In this document: positions 37,262 through 47,392 of the stretch, piece by piece
Layout: the number at the start of each line of letters is the position of its first letter
How positions within the stretch are numbered: the stretch's first letter is position 1
Assembly: GCF_029784155.1 (NCBI RefSeq)
Contig: NC_073693.1
Location: 24,092,002 to 24,156,001, forward strand
Length of the DNA: 64,000 nucleotides
Direction of reading: 5' to 3'
Source: Uranotaenia lowii
Taxonomy: Eukaryota > Arthropoda > Insecta > Diptera > Culicidae
The notes under the pieces: model-generated
The model's database searches: none
What the model was told of the DNA's origin: nothing
Seen by the model: the letters and a program-made list of their open reading frames with translations, nothing else
Made by a program: the position numbers and the translations under genes

Positions 37262-37338
37262 ACATCTAGGCCTGGTTTTGTGGTATCGTGTTCGATTATC
37301 ACCACAATGGTCGGGGTTCGATCCCCAAGTTGGGGAAG
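37262..37338 (+). repeat. tRNA-like SINE remnant
   Basis: Contains a good B box (GGGTTCGATCCCC) about 50 nt after a loose A-box-like GTGGTATCGTG, and is followed by a T-rich tract. Spacing fits a tRNA-derived SINE head; no full cloverleaf closes. Confidence 0.5.
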
Positions 37339-39324
37339 TTTTTTTTCAATAAGCAATTTGGTTCTTGAGTGACCATTCTGATGCGATATCTGAAGGAAAT
37401 GCAGGAAAGAATTAATTGAGCAATTTTTCGAGTTTGGAATCCGGCGCGTGGCATCATGGCGGCACCATGTACTGAACATATTTAATAATCAAGAAAAGGT
37501 GTAATGAACCGATGCCAAGGGTGCAATTGAGATAGAGAGAGAATCTGTTGCTCTTTTTACGATTTTTTGGAAGCTGAATTAAAAGTCCGCTGGAAGCTGA
37601 ATAGAAAATCATTAAGACTTGTTCTGGAACTTGAAAATATCAAGAACTTGAATTTTGAGCTGAAAGAACGTACGTACATCATATAAATGATCGGGCTGGG
37701 TAAGCAAAAAGTTCAAATTTACTTATGTAAACGTTTCTTAAAAATTCTGCCAACTAACATGAAATGCAATAATAAAGTTCGAATAATAGATAGCAATAAA
37801 AAAAATTCAAATTGGTATTATGCAATCTAAGACAATTGAATCTACGTAAGGGTATCTTTTTGAGAATTACTCTAAAACTGTACTACTGAGATTTCTTCAT
37901 TAGATTAAGCGCCTGATTTAACATAAATATTGATGTGCAGTATATTAAGCTAAAAAATGCTGTAAACTCAACTTTTTCTTTTCTTTTGGAAACGGTAAAA
38001 TCTTCAAAAATTCTGCTTAACTCATATAAGTTTATTGAAAATAAATTTGAAATTCCGTGAAGCTATTCAACAACAATTTCCTGTTAGCTAATCATGAATA
38101 ACTTTTTGTTTATGTGTCAAACTCTTCGTGTCTGATGGATTTTTTATATTGGTTTTTTGAATAAACCATGTAGCTTTTCCTATTTTTCAGCTGATATGCG
38201 AAATTTGTCCCAATTTCAGATTATCAATATGTTATCTTGAGAAGTGGAAATTTTTGAACGATTTTTTTTTGTCAAAAACAACCCTGTCTTTAAACAAAAA
38301 CTAAAATTTTCAAATTGGGCATAAGCAATCGATGATTTTTCTTTTAAATACATTCAGTCTTAGACAAAGATGTTTCAAAAGACCAAATTCGATTGTTAAT
38401 AATTAACAGTTTTTTATAAAAGTAGTCGTCACTGTAATAATTTTAACTTTCAAAAATAAAACTTAGGTTTAAAATTCAAAAAAAAATTTAATGGTGTTTA
38501 AAATAAGTCTGAAGTTCCAGAAGTTGAGAAATCTGTGATATCACAATTATCTACTTTGGCTGTCACGGCTCTGTCAGATTTTTCCCATGGGGGAATAAGA
38601 ATAAGGGCAGGATAAGAAAGAACCTTCTTGGTCCCAGATACATTTTAGAGCTTTCGTCAGCTTTCAGATGCTATTTTGTGAAATGAATTGCAGCTGAAGA
38701 AACGCTTTTTTTACTTGAAATGTGTTTCTTATTTTTATTTCTGCGATGTCGAATAACTAAAACTGATTGAATATTGGCACTAAATCAAATTTTATTTAAA
38801 TTAAAAAAATTTTCAATAATTTTCTTTCAATTTTTTTTAGAATTGGGAGAAACCTATCTATAGCCGGAAGAGACACATAAGAAGAATTAAGGGAATTTTA
38901 CTAGTACGTTTTTTTTAAGTAATTCATCATAAAAGACTTAGTGAATTAATTACAACACCCAGAAAAAAAAGAATTTCTTGGAAGCCCCTAAAAAAGCTTA
39001 ATTTATAATAATGTTATATTGACACTCTACTTCAGAAGCGAGTTTATTAACATAAACAAGTTTTTATTTCGGACCTCTCATAAATAATACTGAATAATTT
39101 CAAAAATTTTCAAAACTTACGTATTTGACATGAACAAATTGAAACAATTTTATATTTAGAATATTTCCTGATAGATTGGTAGGTCTCAAATATTTTTTAC
39201 TGAACTACGTTTTTAATCGTTTTTATAAAATAAAATTTAAAAAAATATCAATGGTCTTATGAGTGAATTTTATGTTTTTTTTTTGTAAGAATATTTAAAG
39301 AATTACAAGTTATAGAGGGATTGA
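37339..39324. other. AT-rich spacer
   Basis: No ORF, RNA or repeat that I can support. Confidence 0.5.
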
Positions 39325-39430
39325 AGATTATAAGAAGATGAAAGATGTCGGCAATGAGCAAAAGAGAATTTTATGAGAAGCATTTTCATCACATATGAAG
39401 TTTTTGTCCAGTATGGAGCAACTAGTTCTA
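39325..39430 (+). repeat. dispersed repeat related to the hairpin loop
   Basis: GATGAAAGATGTCGGCAATG, then GAGAATTTTATGAGAAGC, ATTTTCATCACATATGAAG and TTTTTGTCCAGTATGGAGC. The first half resembles the loop region at 32950-33005 (ATGAAAGATGTTGAAAATG, GTAGAATTTATTTTGAAGC) and the second half the repeat at 18262-18335. Confidence 0.65.
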
Positions 39431-42174
39431 CATTTGAATTCTTTTCTATTATCTGCCAAAGAGTATTTTTTTCATTTAATCTGATCATTTTTTGAACAGA
39501 AATTGAGATAAATGCTCAGTTCAAAACCAAAAATGCTACAGAACGCACGCTGTTCTGTTTTCCGTCATAAATCAAAGCCACAGAGCGGCCACTTCTGTCT
39601 TGTGCCAGTGTCATTTGTATTGTAAACATAACATCTGACAGTGCTCGCGAAAGAGCATAAAACTGTCAAACTGACCACCTGCTTCGCTGAGACGATGATG
39701 ATGCTCTTAGAAGTTGGTTGTTTTGTTTTTCGGGTTTTTTTTTCTCGAAAGGGATTTCCACCCATCAGCTTAGATGATAGAATTCTGTGACAAAAAAAAT
39801 GCTAGATGCATGACGAGAAACACGCTGAAGACGGAAAAATCTAATTTTAAGCCGCCGCGCTTCTTCCGAACAATTAAAAGTGACCCAGTTGCCTATATAG
39901 ATGTTGCCGGTTTCCTCAACCATAACCTCAAACTTTTCCTCTGCCCTCAACTGCCGACATTTTCCCTTTTCACGATTGGACCTGTTTGTGAGTTATATCC
40001 TGTCCGGTGACGTCTACACGACAGTTGTAGGACGAGAGTTTCCTTGAAAATTTCCCCCATTCCCCTAAAGGGTGCCATTTACTTCCTCTGTCCTTTCCTT
40101 CTTAATTGATCTGAATCATCTTCCTTTCGGTGGTCAATAGGCAGAGAAAATAACATTTTCAGTATATGAATGAGATGGTGCCAGTAGAGCAGAAGCAAAA
40201 TATCGGCACCAACTGGTCCGCCGATGTGAAAATCCCTTTTCCGACGACCAATTGGAGTACTCCCGCCCACACGCACATTTGAGGGGAAGGAAACTAAACA
40301 TGAATTTTGTTTTGAACCTACCGACTACCTACTAATTTTTGTCTACCCTTGATGATTTGTGGTGTTCCGAGTGTAGGTCAAGAAGATGAAATGTCTTTGA
40401 GAACATATGCATGTGTCATAAATAACGTCTTGTGGAAATTGTTATTCAGAAAACTACATGGGAAAAGTTGTCTTGAAAAAGTTTAGAATACAAAACAAAA
40501 TTTAAACTATTGAATTCAGAATGAGTGTTTCGAATTAAAAAAAAAGTTCTCAGCTGAAGTCTTAATTCAGAATACGAATTCCGGACTACAATTCAGAAAA
40601 AACACTTAAAGCTGAATGGACCGGAAAAAGTAATCGTAAAATGCAGACTTGCTTCCGCTGAACAACAAATTTATAAAGTCTCCGAAAACGACACCTGTTA
40701 TTTTAAATTTATTTTCTCGCTCTTCCTCCGACCAACCCACTCATCATCATGTCGGTTGCCCATTATGATGATCATCATCTTCTCGGCCCGTCTCGCAAAT
40801 ATTCATTTCATCACAGAATGAAACCAACCGGTAGTGCTATTTTCAGAACCCCGACATAAACGAAAGGAAAAACTATCACCCGGCTGCCCCTTGCTCATAC
40901 TCTTCGTTTCACAGAAAAACACCTCCGACTGGCTGACTGACTGAGGTATCCGAACTGAAGAGGCTGCCAACCATCAACCATCAACCATCTATCTATCTTT
41001 AGGAGAGCGTAAACCATTAAACTAGTTTCGGGTGACATTTAATGTCAAACTCCGTGCTCCCCCTCAGCTCGTTTCGAGACCTTAACAACATCATCCCCCC
41101 TAACCACCCGAAGAATTTCGAGATGACCGTTTGATGTAGAATTCCCCTTCCGAGAACTATCCCAACTGAGTTTCGGTTGCGGTTGTGATCGAGAAAAGCA
41201 AAGAATGAACGGCAAAACATAAAAAAAACAACATTTCACTCACGCACATCGGATCGTTTTGCTTTCATACATTCATCCCCCCTTACCGGTGCACTGCATT
41301 TTTCGGTGGGTGGTGTTATTCTTTACTACTGCTGCCGATGATATGCGGGTTTGGTCTATCCCGGGTTTTAAAAAAAAATCAATTATCGTAGCAAATATTC
41401 AAAAGGAATCAATTTGAAACAAACTATAATTCGATTGATTTTTTTATTTTTCTGTCGTGGCTGTTAAGCCAGATTTTAGCAACGACTCCCGTAAAAAGAG
41501 GGAAAATGAAATCACACCTAGGAATTTCATCTAAACAACCCCTTAGGGTCATGTCGAATCTCGAAAACCGACCATATACATTTTAGAAATTGGCCCAAAA
41601 ACTGACCTGTGCAAAATTTCAGCTCTAACGGTCTTGATTAAAAAGTGTCTCAAAGCGCTTAAAGTTTTGGTTTTTTACCCTCAAAAATCCTCGAAAGGGG
41701 GCCAAAGGAAGTCGTAAAAGTCAAAATTTTAATTTTGAAGTTTGGTCATAAATCGACTTTAGGATCTTAAAAATCACATTAGGAGGAACCAAAGGAAATT
41801 CGGAAGATTGAAATTTTAATTTTGTTGCGAAATGACATAAAAATGCATAAAACGTGAAAAAAATTACCGAAAAACGGCGAGTTTTCCGAAAAAGTCGACG
41901 TCTTAGAAAGTCGATTTTTGGACAAAAATTTCTTCTCGAGATAATACCAGAAATAGACGCGAATAATGCGAATAACAAATAAATTGGAATAAATTGCGTA
42001 CTATATCATTGCACAATACCTATAAATCAAGAATTTTTTTATCGAAAAATTCAATCTAATCAAGAAAACAAAAGGTGAAATAACTCCCATCTTCCAAAAT
42101 GTGTTTTTTGGTCTTGTAATCTTTCGAATACTTGAACTTTTCCGAAATTTACATTAAATACTTCAAACTTTATT
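39431..42174. other. spacer; no supported gene
   Basis: Balanced composition from 39.5 to 41.3 kb with short ORFs on both strands, none recognisable. 41.5-41.96 kb looks like an old repeat (AAAATTTTAATTTTG occurs twice, at about 41722 and 41809) of unknown type. Confidence 0.45.
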
Positions 42175-42250
42175 TGTTTCCCCCTTCGGGTTTTTCGGAA
42201 ATTTCGAAGGGAAGGGGTGACAAAAGGAGATATTGATATTTGTTCCAGCC
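42175..42250 (+). repeat. dispersed CCCCTTCG/GGTGACAAAA repeat, copy 3
   Basis: CCCCCTTCGGGTTTTTCGG, CGAAGGGAAGGGGTGACAAAAGG and ATTTGTTCCAGCC match copy 1 closely, including the C-rich/G-rich stem. Confidence 0.75.
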
Positions 42251-42871
42251 TAAGGTCCGATTCCAGACTAAAATTGATCAGATCCCAGTCCGTTTCAAGA
42301 CGGAATACGGACCAAAATAGGTTCGTTTTCTGAATCCAAATTTATTATTGCTGCCAAATTTATAAACTATTTGGATTTATCAAAAAGTTTGATTTCAGAA
42401 TTAATTTATTTTATTTAACATCTAGATATTACATAACATTGATAAAAATATAAAATATCACTGAAACAAAACATTTTTCGGCATGCTAAATGATTGCTTT
42501 GGTTGAAACCACGGTGGAATGTTGGAAAACTAGACGACGCATCGCGTCAATTGTTTTCCATCCCGACCAAAATTAACACGGTTGTAATCATACTGCTTTA
42601 ATTTCTAGAAACCTAGAAAAAGAAATCGAAATTGGAACGTAAAATTTAACAGCTGAGGGGCTCCGTGAAATAAAATTTTAAATCTTATCACTCTAACAAG
42701 TAGAATCCAGTGAGACGAAAATTCAGAGAAAGTGAGGAAAATACCTTACATTTATTTATTTATTCATTTGTTCAACAAAACACCTCAGCAACGTTCAAAT
42801 CGTTTTTCAAACTCCAAAAACAGAACAATTTAGAAAACGATCACGACTAAAGTTTTCTGTATTTTTTTTAA

Positions 42872-42915
42872 TAAGGCCGGAATCAAATGCTTTTTTGTCA
42901 CCCTCCTCCTTTCGA
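42872..42915 (-). repeat. dispersed CCCCTTCG/GGTGACAAAA repeat, partial inverted copy
   Basis: On the minus strand: CGAAAGGAGGAGGGTGACAAAA, then GATTCCGGCCTT (written here in two parts). This is the right half of the repeat, inverted relative to copy 3 about 0.65 kb away, so the pair may be the ends of one larger element. Confidence 0.6.
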
Positions 42916-43876
42916 TTTTTTTTTTAAATAACATGAAGAGGGAAATAAATAAATTTTGAAGTTTTCTATTTAAAATTCGTTGAATTTATCTAAAATTGCA
43001 ACAATTACTAGAACGAAAGACAAACTGTAAAAGATGGGAATTTTACATTCCACATTTTTGCGTATTTTCGTTCTTAAATAGCTGAATTTTTCGAATTGTT
43101 TATACGGATTTAAAGGTGACTGACACAACTTTTCTTAGCGTTGGCGAAATTAGGAAAGATTACAGTGACTGACACATGAACCGCGAAGAAGTCGAGAAAC
43201 ACCTAAATATTCAAATAAAAAAGATAAGATTCCAAACTCTTATTCCTAATTCTAGTAAAATTTGGAAACTGCAGTTATAACATATTTTCTGCCATGTTTA
43301 TGGGCAATCAATCATTACTTTTTGAATACGGAAAAACTAAATTTAACACATTTTTATCGATTTTGAAAAATTGTTTTAAAGAATAGGAAACCATATTCAT
43401 GTTTACGAGAAATTCATTTTTTGAAATAAATATCAGAAATCACATAAATATTGAAAAAAAAATAGAACGAGCTCACCAAAGCAAAGGGGAATGACCTCGA
43501 AAGATCCAAGGCACAGGGATGGCTTCAACTGCTGTTAAAACCTTAGCTAACGTTGCTTGCACCTATGTTTGACACTTGACCATTTCTTCCAGGTGTCAAC
43601 AATTCTTGGTTTAGATGGATCAGATGATTTGGGGAGACTATCAGGTTCGCTTCTTCGGAGGATTCCAATTCGGGTGGACCAGTATTAGACCTTCCACTTA
43701 AACTACAATAAAATATTCGATATTCCATGATTTCTTTGAAAACTCACAAATTTTCAATTTTCAGAGTTGCAATTTTGACTATCAGAAAAAAATACGCGTC
43801 CGCTTTGTTCTTCCACAGCCTACCAAGTTCTCTGGGATAACATTTGCTAAAAAAATCGATTCACAGAGGCCCCGAT
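42916..43876. other. AT-rich spacer
   Basis: No gene or repeat I can support. Confidence 0.5.
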
Positions 43877-44351
43877 GGTTTAATCTAGTGAACCTTCATA
43901 TAAGAGAAGCGACATCTGATCCCTCTTAAAATGAAATATGTGGCAACATCGCCGAAATCTTGGACAAAAAAATTCCCAGCACTGTTTTCTGGCACGATGT
44001 TCCAGTGAACGCTCTTTCAATCAAACAAAACAACATTGAACTCGATGCCCGAAGGATCCCGATAAACGGTATGAATGACTTGAATTTCGTTAATAATCAG
44101 TTAGCTTTCTAACTAGAAACATGATTCACCAAAGCATTAAAAAAAATTGCACCTAATCATAAATTCATATGACCAGCTAAAAAATTATCTGTTTGAACTA
44201 TAACAACAATCGCAATACCTTCCTTGGTTGAGTTTTCAATAAGAAAGGTAAAAGCTCTGCGACAAAATGCTCGGATCGATTGGAATCGATTTTGACAGTT
44301 CTTTTGCTCGATTGGAATTTTGTGTTTCAGATGTCACTTCTCTTATATACA

Positions 44352-45324
44352 CACGGAAAATAAAAAAAAGGTAAAATTTACCTTTTTGCGAGGTGAATTT
44401 TTTCCACCCCTCTTTCGAGGTAAATTCTACCTTTTTTTCATTCACCTAGCAAAAAGGTAAATTTTACCTTTTTTCAATTTACCTAGCAAAAAGGTAAAAT
44501 TTACCTTTTTCGCATTCACCTAGCAAAATAGTAAACAATAACGTTTTCCCATTTACTGATTTAAAAGGTAAATGCTGGTTGGTTTGATTGTTTTCTTCAA
44601 TTAGAATTAAAAAAATACAAAATTCTTTCAAAAATGATATTTATTGGAGATAAATAGGGACTGGTAATTCGGCTTCGCGTTCTTCTGAGCCGCTATGGCC
44701 GCTGAATCCACCTGCGTTGCGTACATTCATGGCTTCCTCCGTTCGAATAATCCGGTCAGGTTCGGCTTTTCCGGCTGGAGGATGACGTGGAATACACCTC
44801 AAAGCTCTATGGGCCGATCTGAAACAAAATTAATAGTATTATGACGAGAACCAGCACAACTAAATGATTTTTAAGAACACTTACCATTCTATTCCGATTT
44901 TTACACATTAGGCACAAAGCAAAACTTGTTCCTAGAATGACAAAACAGCTCAACCTCAATGAACGGGTTCGGCGAATAGTTACTTTTTTTTTTTAGAAGA
45001 ATTGTACCGTTTTGTTCAGCTCAATCCAGGTCAATTACACCTCGCTACGAGGTAAGTTTTACCTTATTTGAATTTACCTTTTTTTCTAGGTGAATTATAC
45101 TTTTTTATCGAGCTCAATTCACCTCGCTACGAGGTAAGATTTACCTTTTTTTGATTCACCTTTTTTCTCGGTGAATTGTACCTTTTTTCCAACCTCGATT
45201 CAGGTAAATTTTACCTCACTGTGTGGTGAGTTTCACCTCGAAGAGGTAGAAGTTACCTTTTTGGCTTTCACGAGCGTTCACCTTTGCACACTCGGTAAAT
45301 TTTACCTTTTTATTATTTTCCGTG
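44352..45324. mobile_element. nested TIR element with subterminal AGGTAAATTTTACC repeats
   Basis: The ends are CACGGAAAATAAAAAAAAGG and, at the right, TTATTATTTTCCGTG, inverted repeats of about 30 bp with one or two mismatches. Inside both ends many copies of AGGTAAA.TTTACCTTTTT and CACCTCGCTACGAGGTAA form a cruciform-rich subterminal zone, typical of foldback or MITE-like DNA elements. Comparison with the uninterrupted arm at 43877-43919 suggests at most a 2-bp (CA) target duplication. No transposase is present. The centre holds an exon/intron-like segment, listed separately. Confidence 0.85.
44646..44995 (-). pseudogene. gene-like segment captured in the nested element
   Basis: On the minus strand a splice donor (AATG|GTAAGTG, near 44884) and an acceptor (TTTTGTTTCAG|ATCGG, near 44820) bound a possible 64-nt intron. 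The downstream block is open for 58 codons in one frame (beginning SAHRALRCIPRHPPAGK, containing RTEEAMNVRNAGG, ending VPIYLQ and a stop). The stop overlaps CAATAAATAT, a polyadenylation signal. Composition is much less AT-rich than its surroundings. In the simplest splice the junction codon would be TGA, so the reading frame does not clearly continue upstream. I do not recognise the protein. Captured 3' end of a host gene, or the last exon of a transposon-encoded gene, both fit. Confidence 0.5.
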
Positions 45325-45344
45325 CAGGTTCACTAGTTTAATCC

Positions 45345-46690
45345 AGCACTGCAACCCCCAAAAACCAGGGGGATGGCATCCCTATTGGCGATTTGCAGCT
45401 CTGAACGACACTCAGAGGGCACTGCGATCAAAATGATGATGTTATGAATTCAAATGTCAAAACGCGTAGTGGTTTTGCAAAACATTAAAGAAAATTAAAA
45501 AATTTCGGTGTTAAATGAGAAATTTCCTAGCATTGGATAGGATAGTAAAGTAAGAAAAATTAAATTACACTGAAGTTTTTTTTTGTTGAATCCATTTCAT
45601 TGTTCAATCTTCGTTAATTTTAGTTCTCGGAAAAAAGTGTTGTGCAACAGCCTAGAAGTCAATCGGGAGCGAGCAAGCATGTTTCCAGTAGCACATTTTT
45701 TAAACTGTGCCAAATATTAACTGCCGTGAAATCTAGATAGGATTTGTCGTAAGATTTTCAATAATCTTTAACATTGATTTGTTTTAAAAAATTCACATGT
45801 TTTCAAAACAAACTTTTTAGATATACATCATGTTTTGTAGAATAAATGAATGTGAGGAAAGTTTTGAACGACTTCCTTTAAGAAATCGGTTATAGGAAAA
45901 TTGAAAAAAAAAATCGATATGGAATGTTAATAAGAAAAAACTGTAATTTTTATTGTGTTCTGCGAAATGAGCTCATGATTTCTTTCTGTACTACCTACAT
46001 TTATATGAAAAAGAAAATTTAGAAATAACTTCAGCTTCAAATGACAGAAGCCTTCATTATGAAAAACACTGAAATGATTCAAAATGCAAGCTTAATAAGA
46101 TGAGGAATTCCATTCGGATATGTTGTCTGATTTATACAGTATGTTAAGAAAAGGCCTACATTTTCTATCCAATAGCACTAAACAATCTTTGGACTTTTCT
46201 ACTTAGCTAAAAGACCATATTTTGCTTCGAAAATTGAAAACCACTTTTAAATTGGCCGTCACGAATCATCAACAACATCCAATAAATCCTTTTTCATCAG
46301 AATAGTTTCTTCTTGAATCGAGCCTTTATAACAAATTGAACTTTATCAGAGAAAAACCGTTCAAATAATATTTGATATTTTAAAAAATCATTGAAAATAG
46401 TAAAGTAAAAATTTTCTTAACGAATGAGGCCGTTTTGTCCGTGTGAAATCAAATAGTTTCTTCAGAAATCACAATTTTGAAAATCATTTCCATTAACTGC
46501 CGTGTTAAATAACCGTTATCATCACCCTTTTGTAAGTTCCATAAGTGAAAATCAGTTGGCGCTGCATGTCAAAAAGTTTTGCTGCAAATCGCCAATCCTT
46601 TGTCATCAAATTTGACAACCATCAAAAATACGGGCCCACAATTTTGTGGGCCCATAACAAACCTAACATTTTGCTGTCAAGGAACCGGAC
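45345..46690. other. AT-rich spacer
   Basis: No gene or repeat I can support. Confidence 0.5.
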
Positions 46691-47392
46691 TAGAGTGCCC
46701 ATTTCCCGGCCATTTTAGCGTTCCCGGGAATCGGGAAATCTGACAATTCTATTCCCGGGAATTCCCGGGATCCCGGGAAAAATTGAAAATGAAGATCTCA
46801 ACTCTCTACTGCGCACAAATCCATATCAATATGGCATTTTAAAATCTATGATAGTACCTAGTATTGCAGAACATTTCAAACTTTTTTAAAACTTCAAAAA
46901 TTCAATAATCAGAAGACCCAAAACAGAGTACTTTCATCCACAAACTCTGATTCTAGCTGCAAAAATTTCAAATAATTGTGAAAGATTTCTTTCTCTCGAT
47001 AGAAATAAGCTAGATTTCATGAAATCCAAATGATGAATTTCGCAAAATGGAATATTCAGATTCTTTCCGTAGCGTTTTAATATTGGAATTGTTTAGTTTT
47101 TTTGTCGTTTTTCACTGTAACACTAAGTTTTCAATTGCCAAAACTTTTTTAATCGAATTCAATGTATTAACCAGATTTCAGAAAAATATTATTTAAGACT
47201 TATCCATCAAGGTAGAACTATCATTTTCCTTGCTCAATCTGATTTATTTTTCCAATTTTGATCGTGTAAGTTTTCAGTAATCAAGCACATTTTATTGGCT
47301 TCGGGAATTCCCGGGATTTTAAAAGTGTTTCCCGGGATTCGGGATTTCCCGAATTTTTCTAATTCCCGGGAAATCCCGAGTAGGACACTCGA
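46691..47392. mobile_element. hAT-like non-autonomous element (MITE)
   Basis: Left end TAGAGTGCCC and right end GGACACTCGA are inverted repeats (8 of 10). Both are followed inward by runs of CCCGGGAAT palindromes (ATTCCCGGGAATTCCCGGGA on the left, TTCGGGAATTCCCGGG on the right). The flanks carry AACCGGAC (46683-46690) and AACCGGAT (47393-47400), an 8-bp target duplication with one mismatch, the length made by hAT transposases. The 0.5-kb middle is AT-rich and non-coding. Confidence 0.85.

Larger units (their letters stand above)
43877..45344. mobile_element. inverted-repeat element, interrupted by a second element
   Basis: The left terminus (GGTTTAATCTAGTGAACC, TATAAGAGAAGCGACATCTGA; 43877-43919) matches, in inverted orientation, two separated blocks at the right: 44327-44349 (TCAGATGTCACTTCTCTTATATA) and 45325-45344 (CAGGTTCACTAGTTTAATCC). 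The blocks are split by the AGGTAAA element at 44352-45324. Without that insert the element would be about 0.5 kb with 45-bp inverted termini. Its own interior (43920-44326) has no recognisable ORF. Confidence 0.8.

Noticed and set aside
45180..45215. CAG|GTAAAT near 45195 as a recursive splice site
   Set aside because: It lies inside the subterminal AGGTAAA repeats of a transposable element, where the motif is expected by composition.
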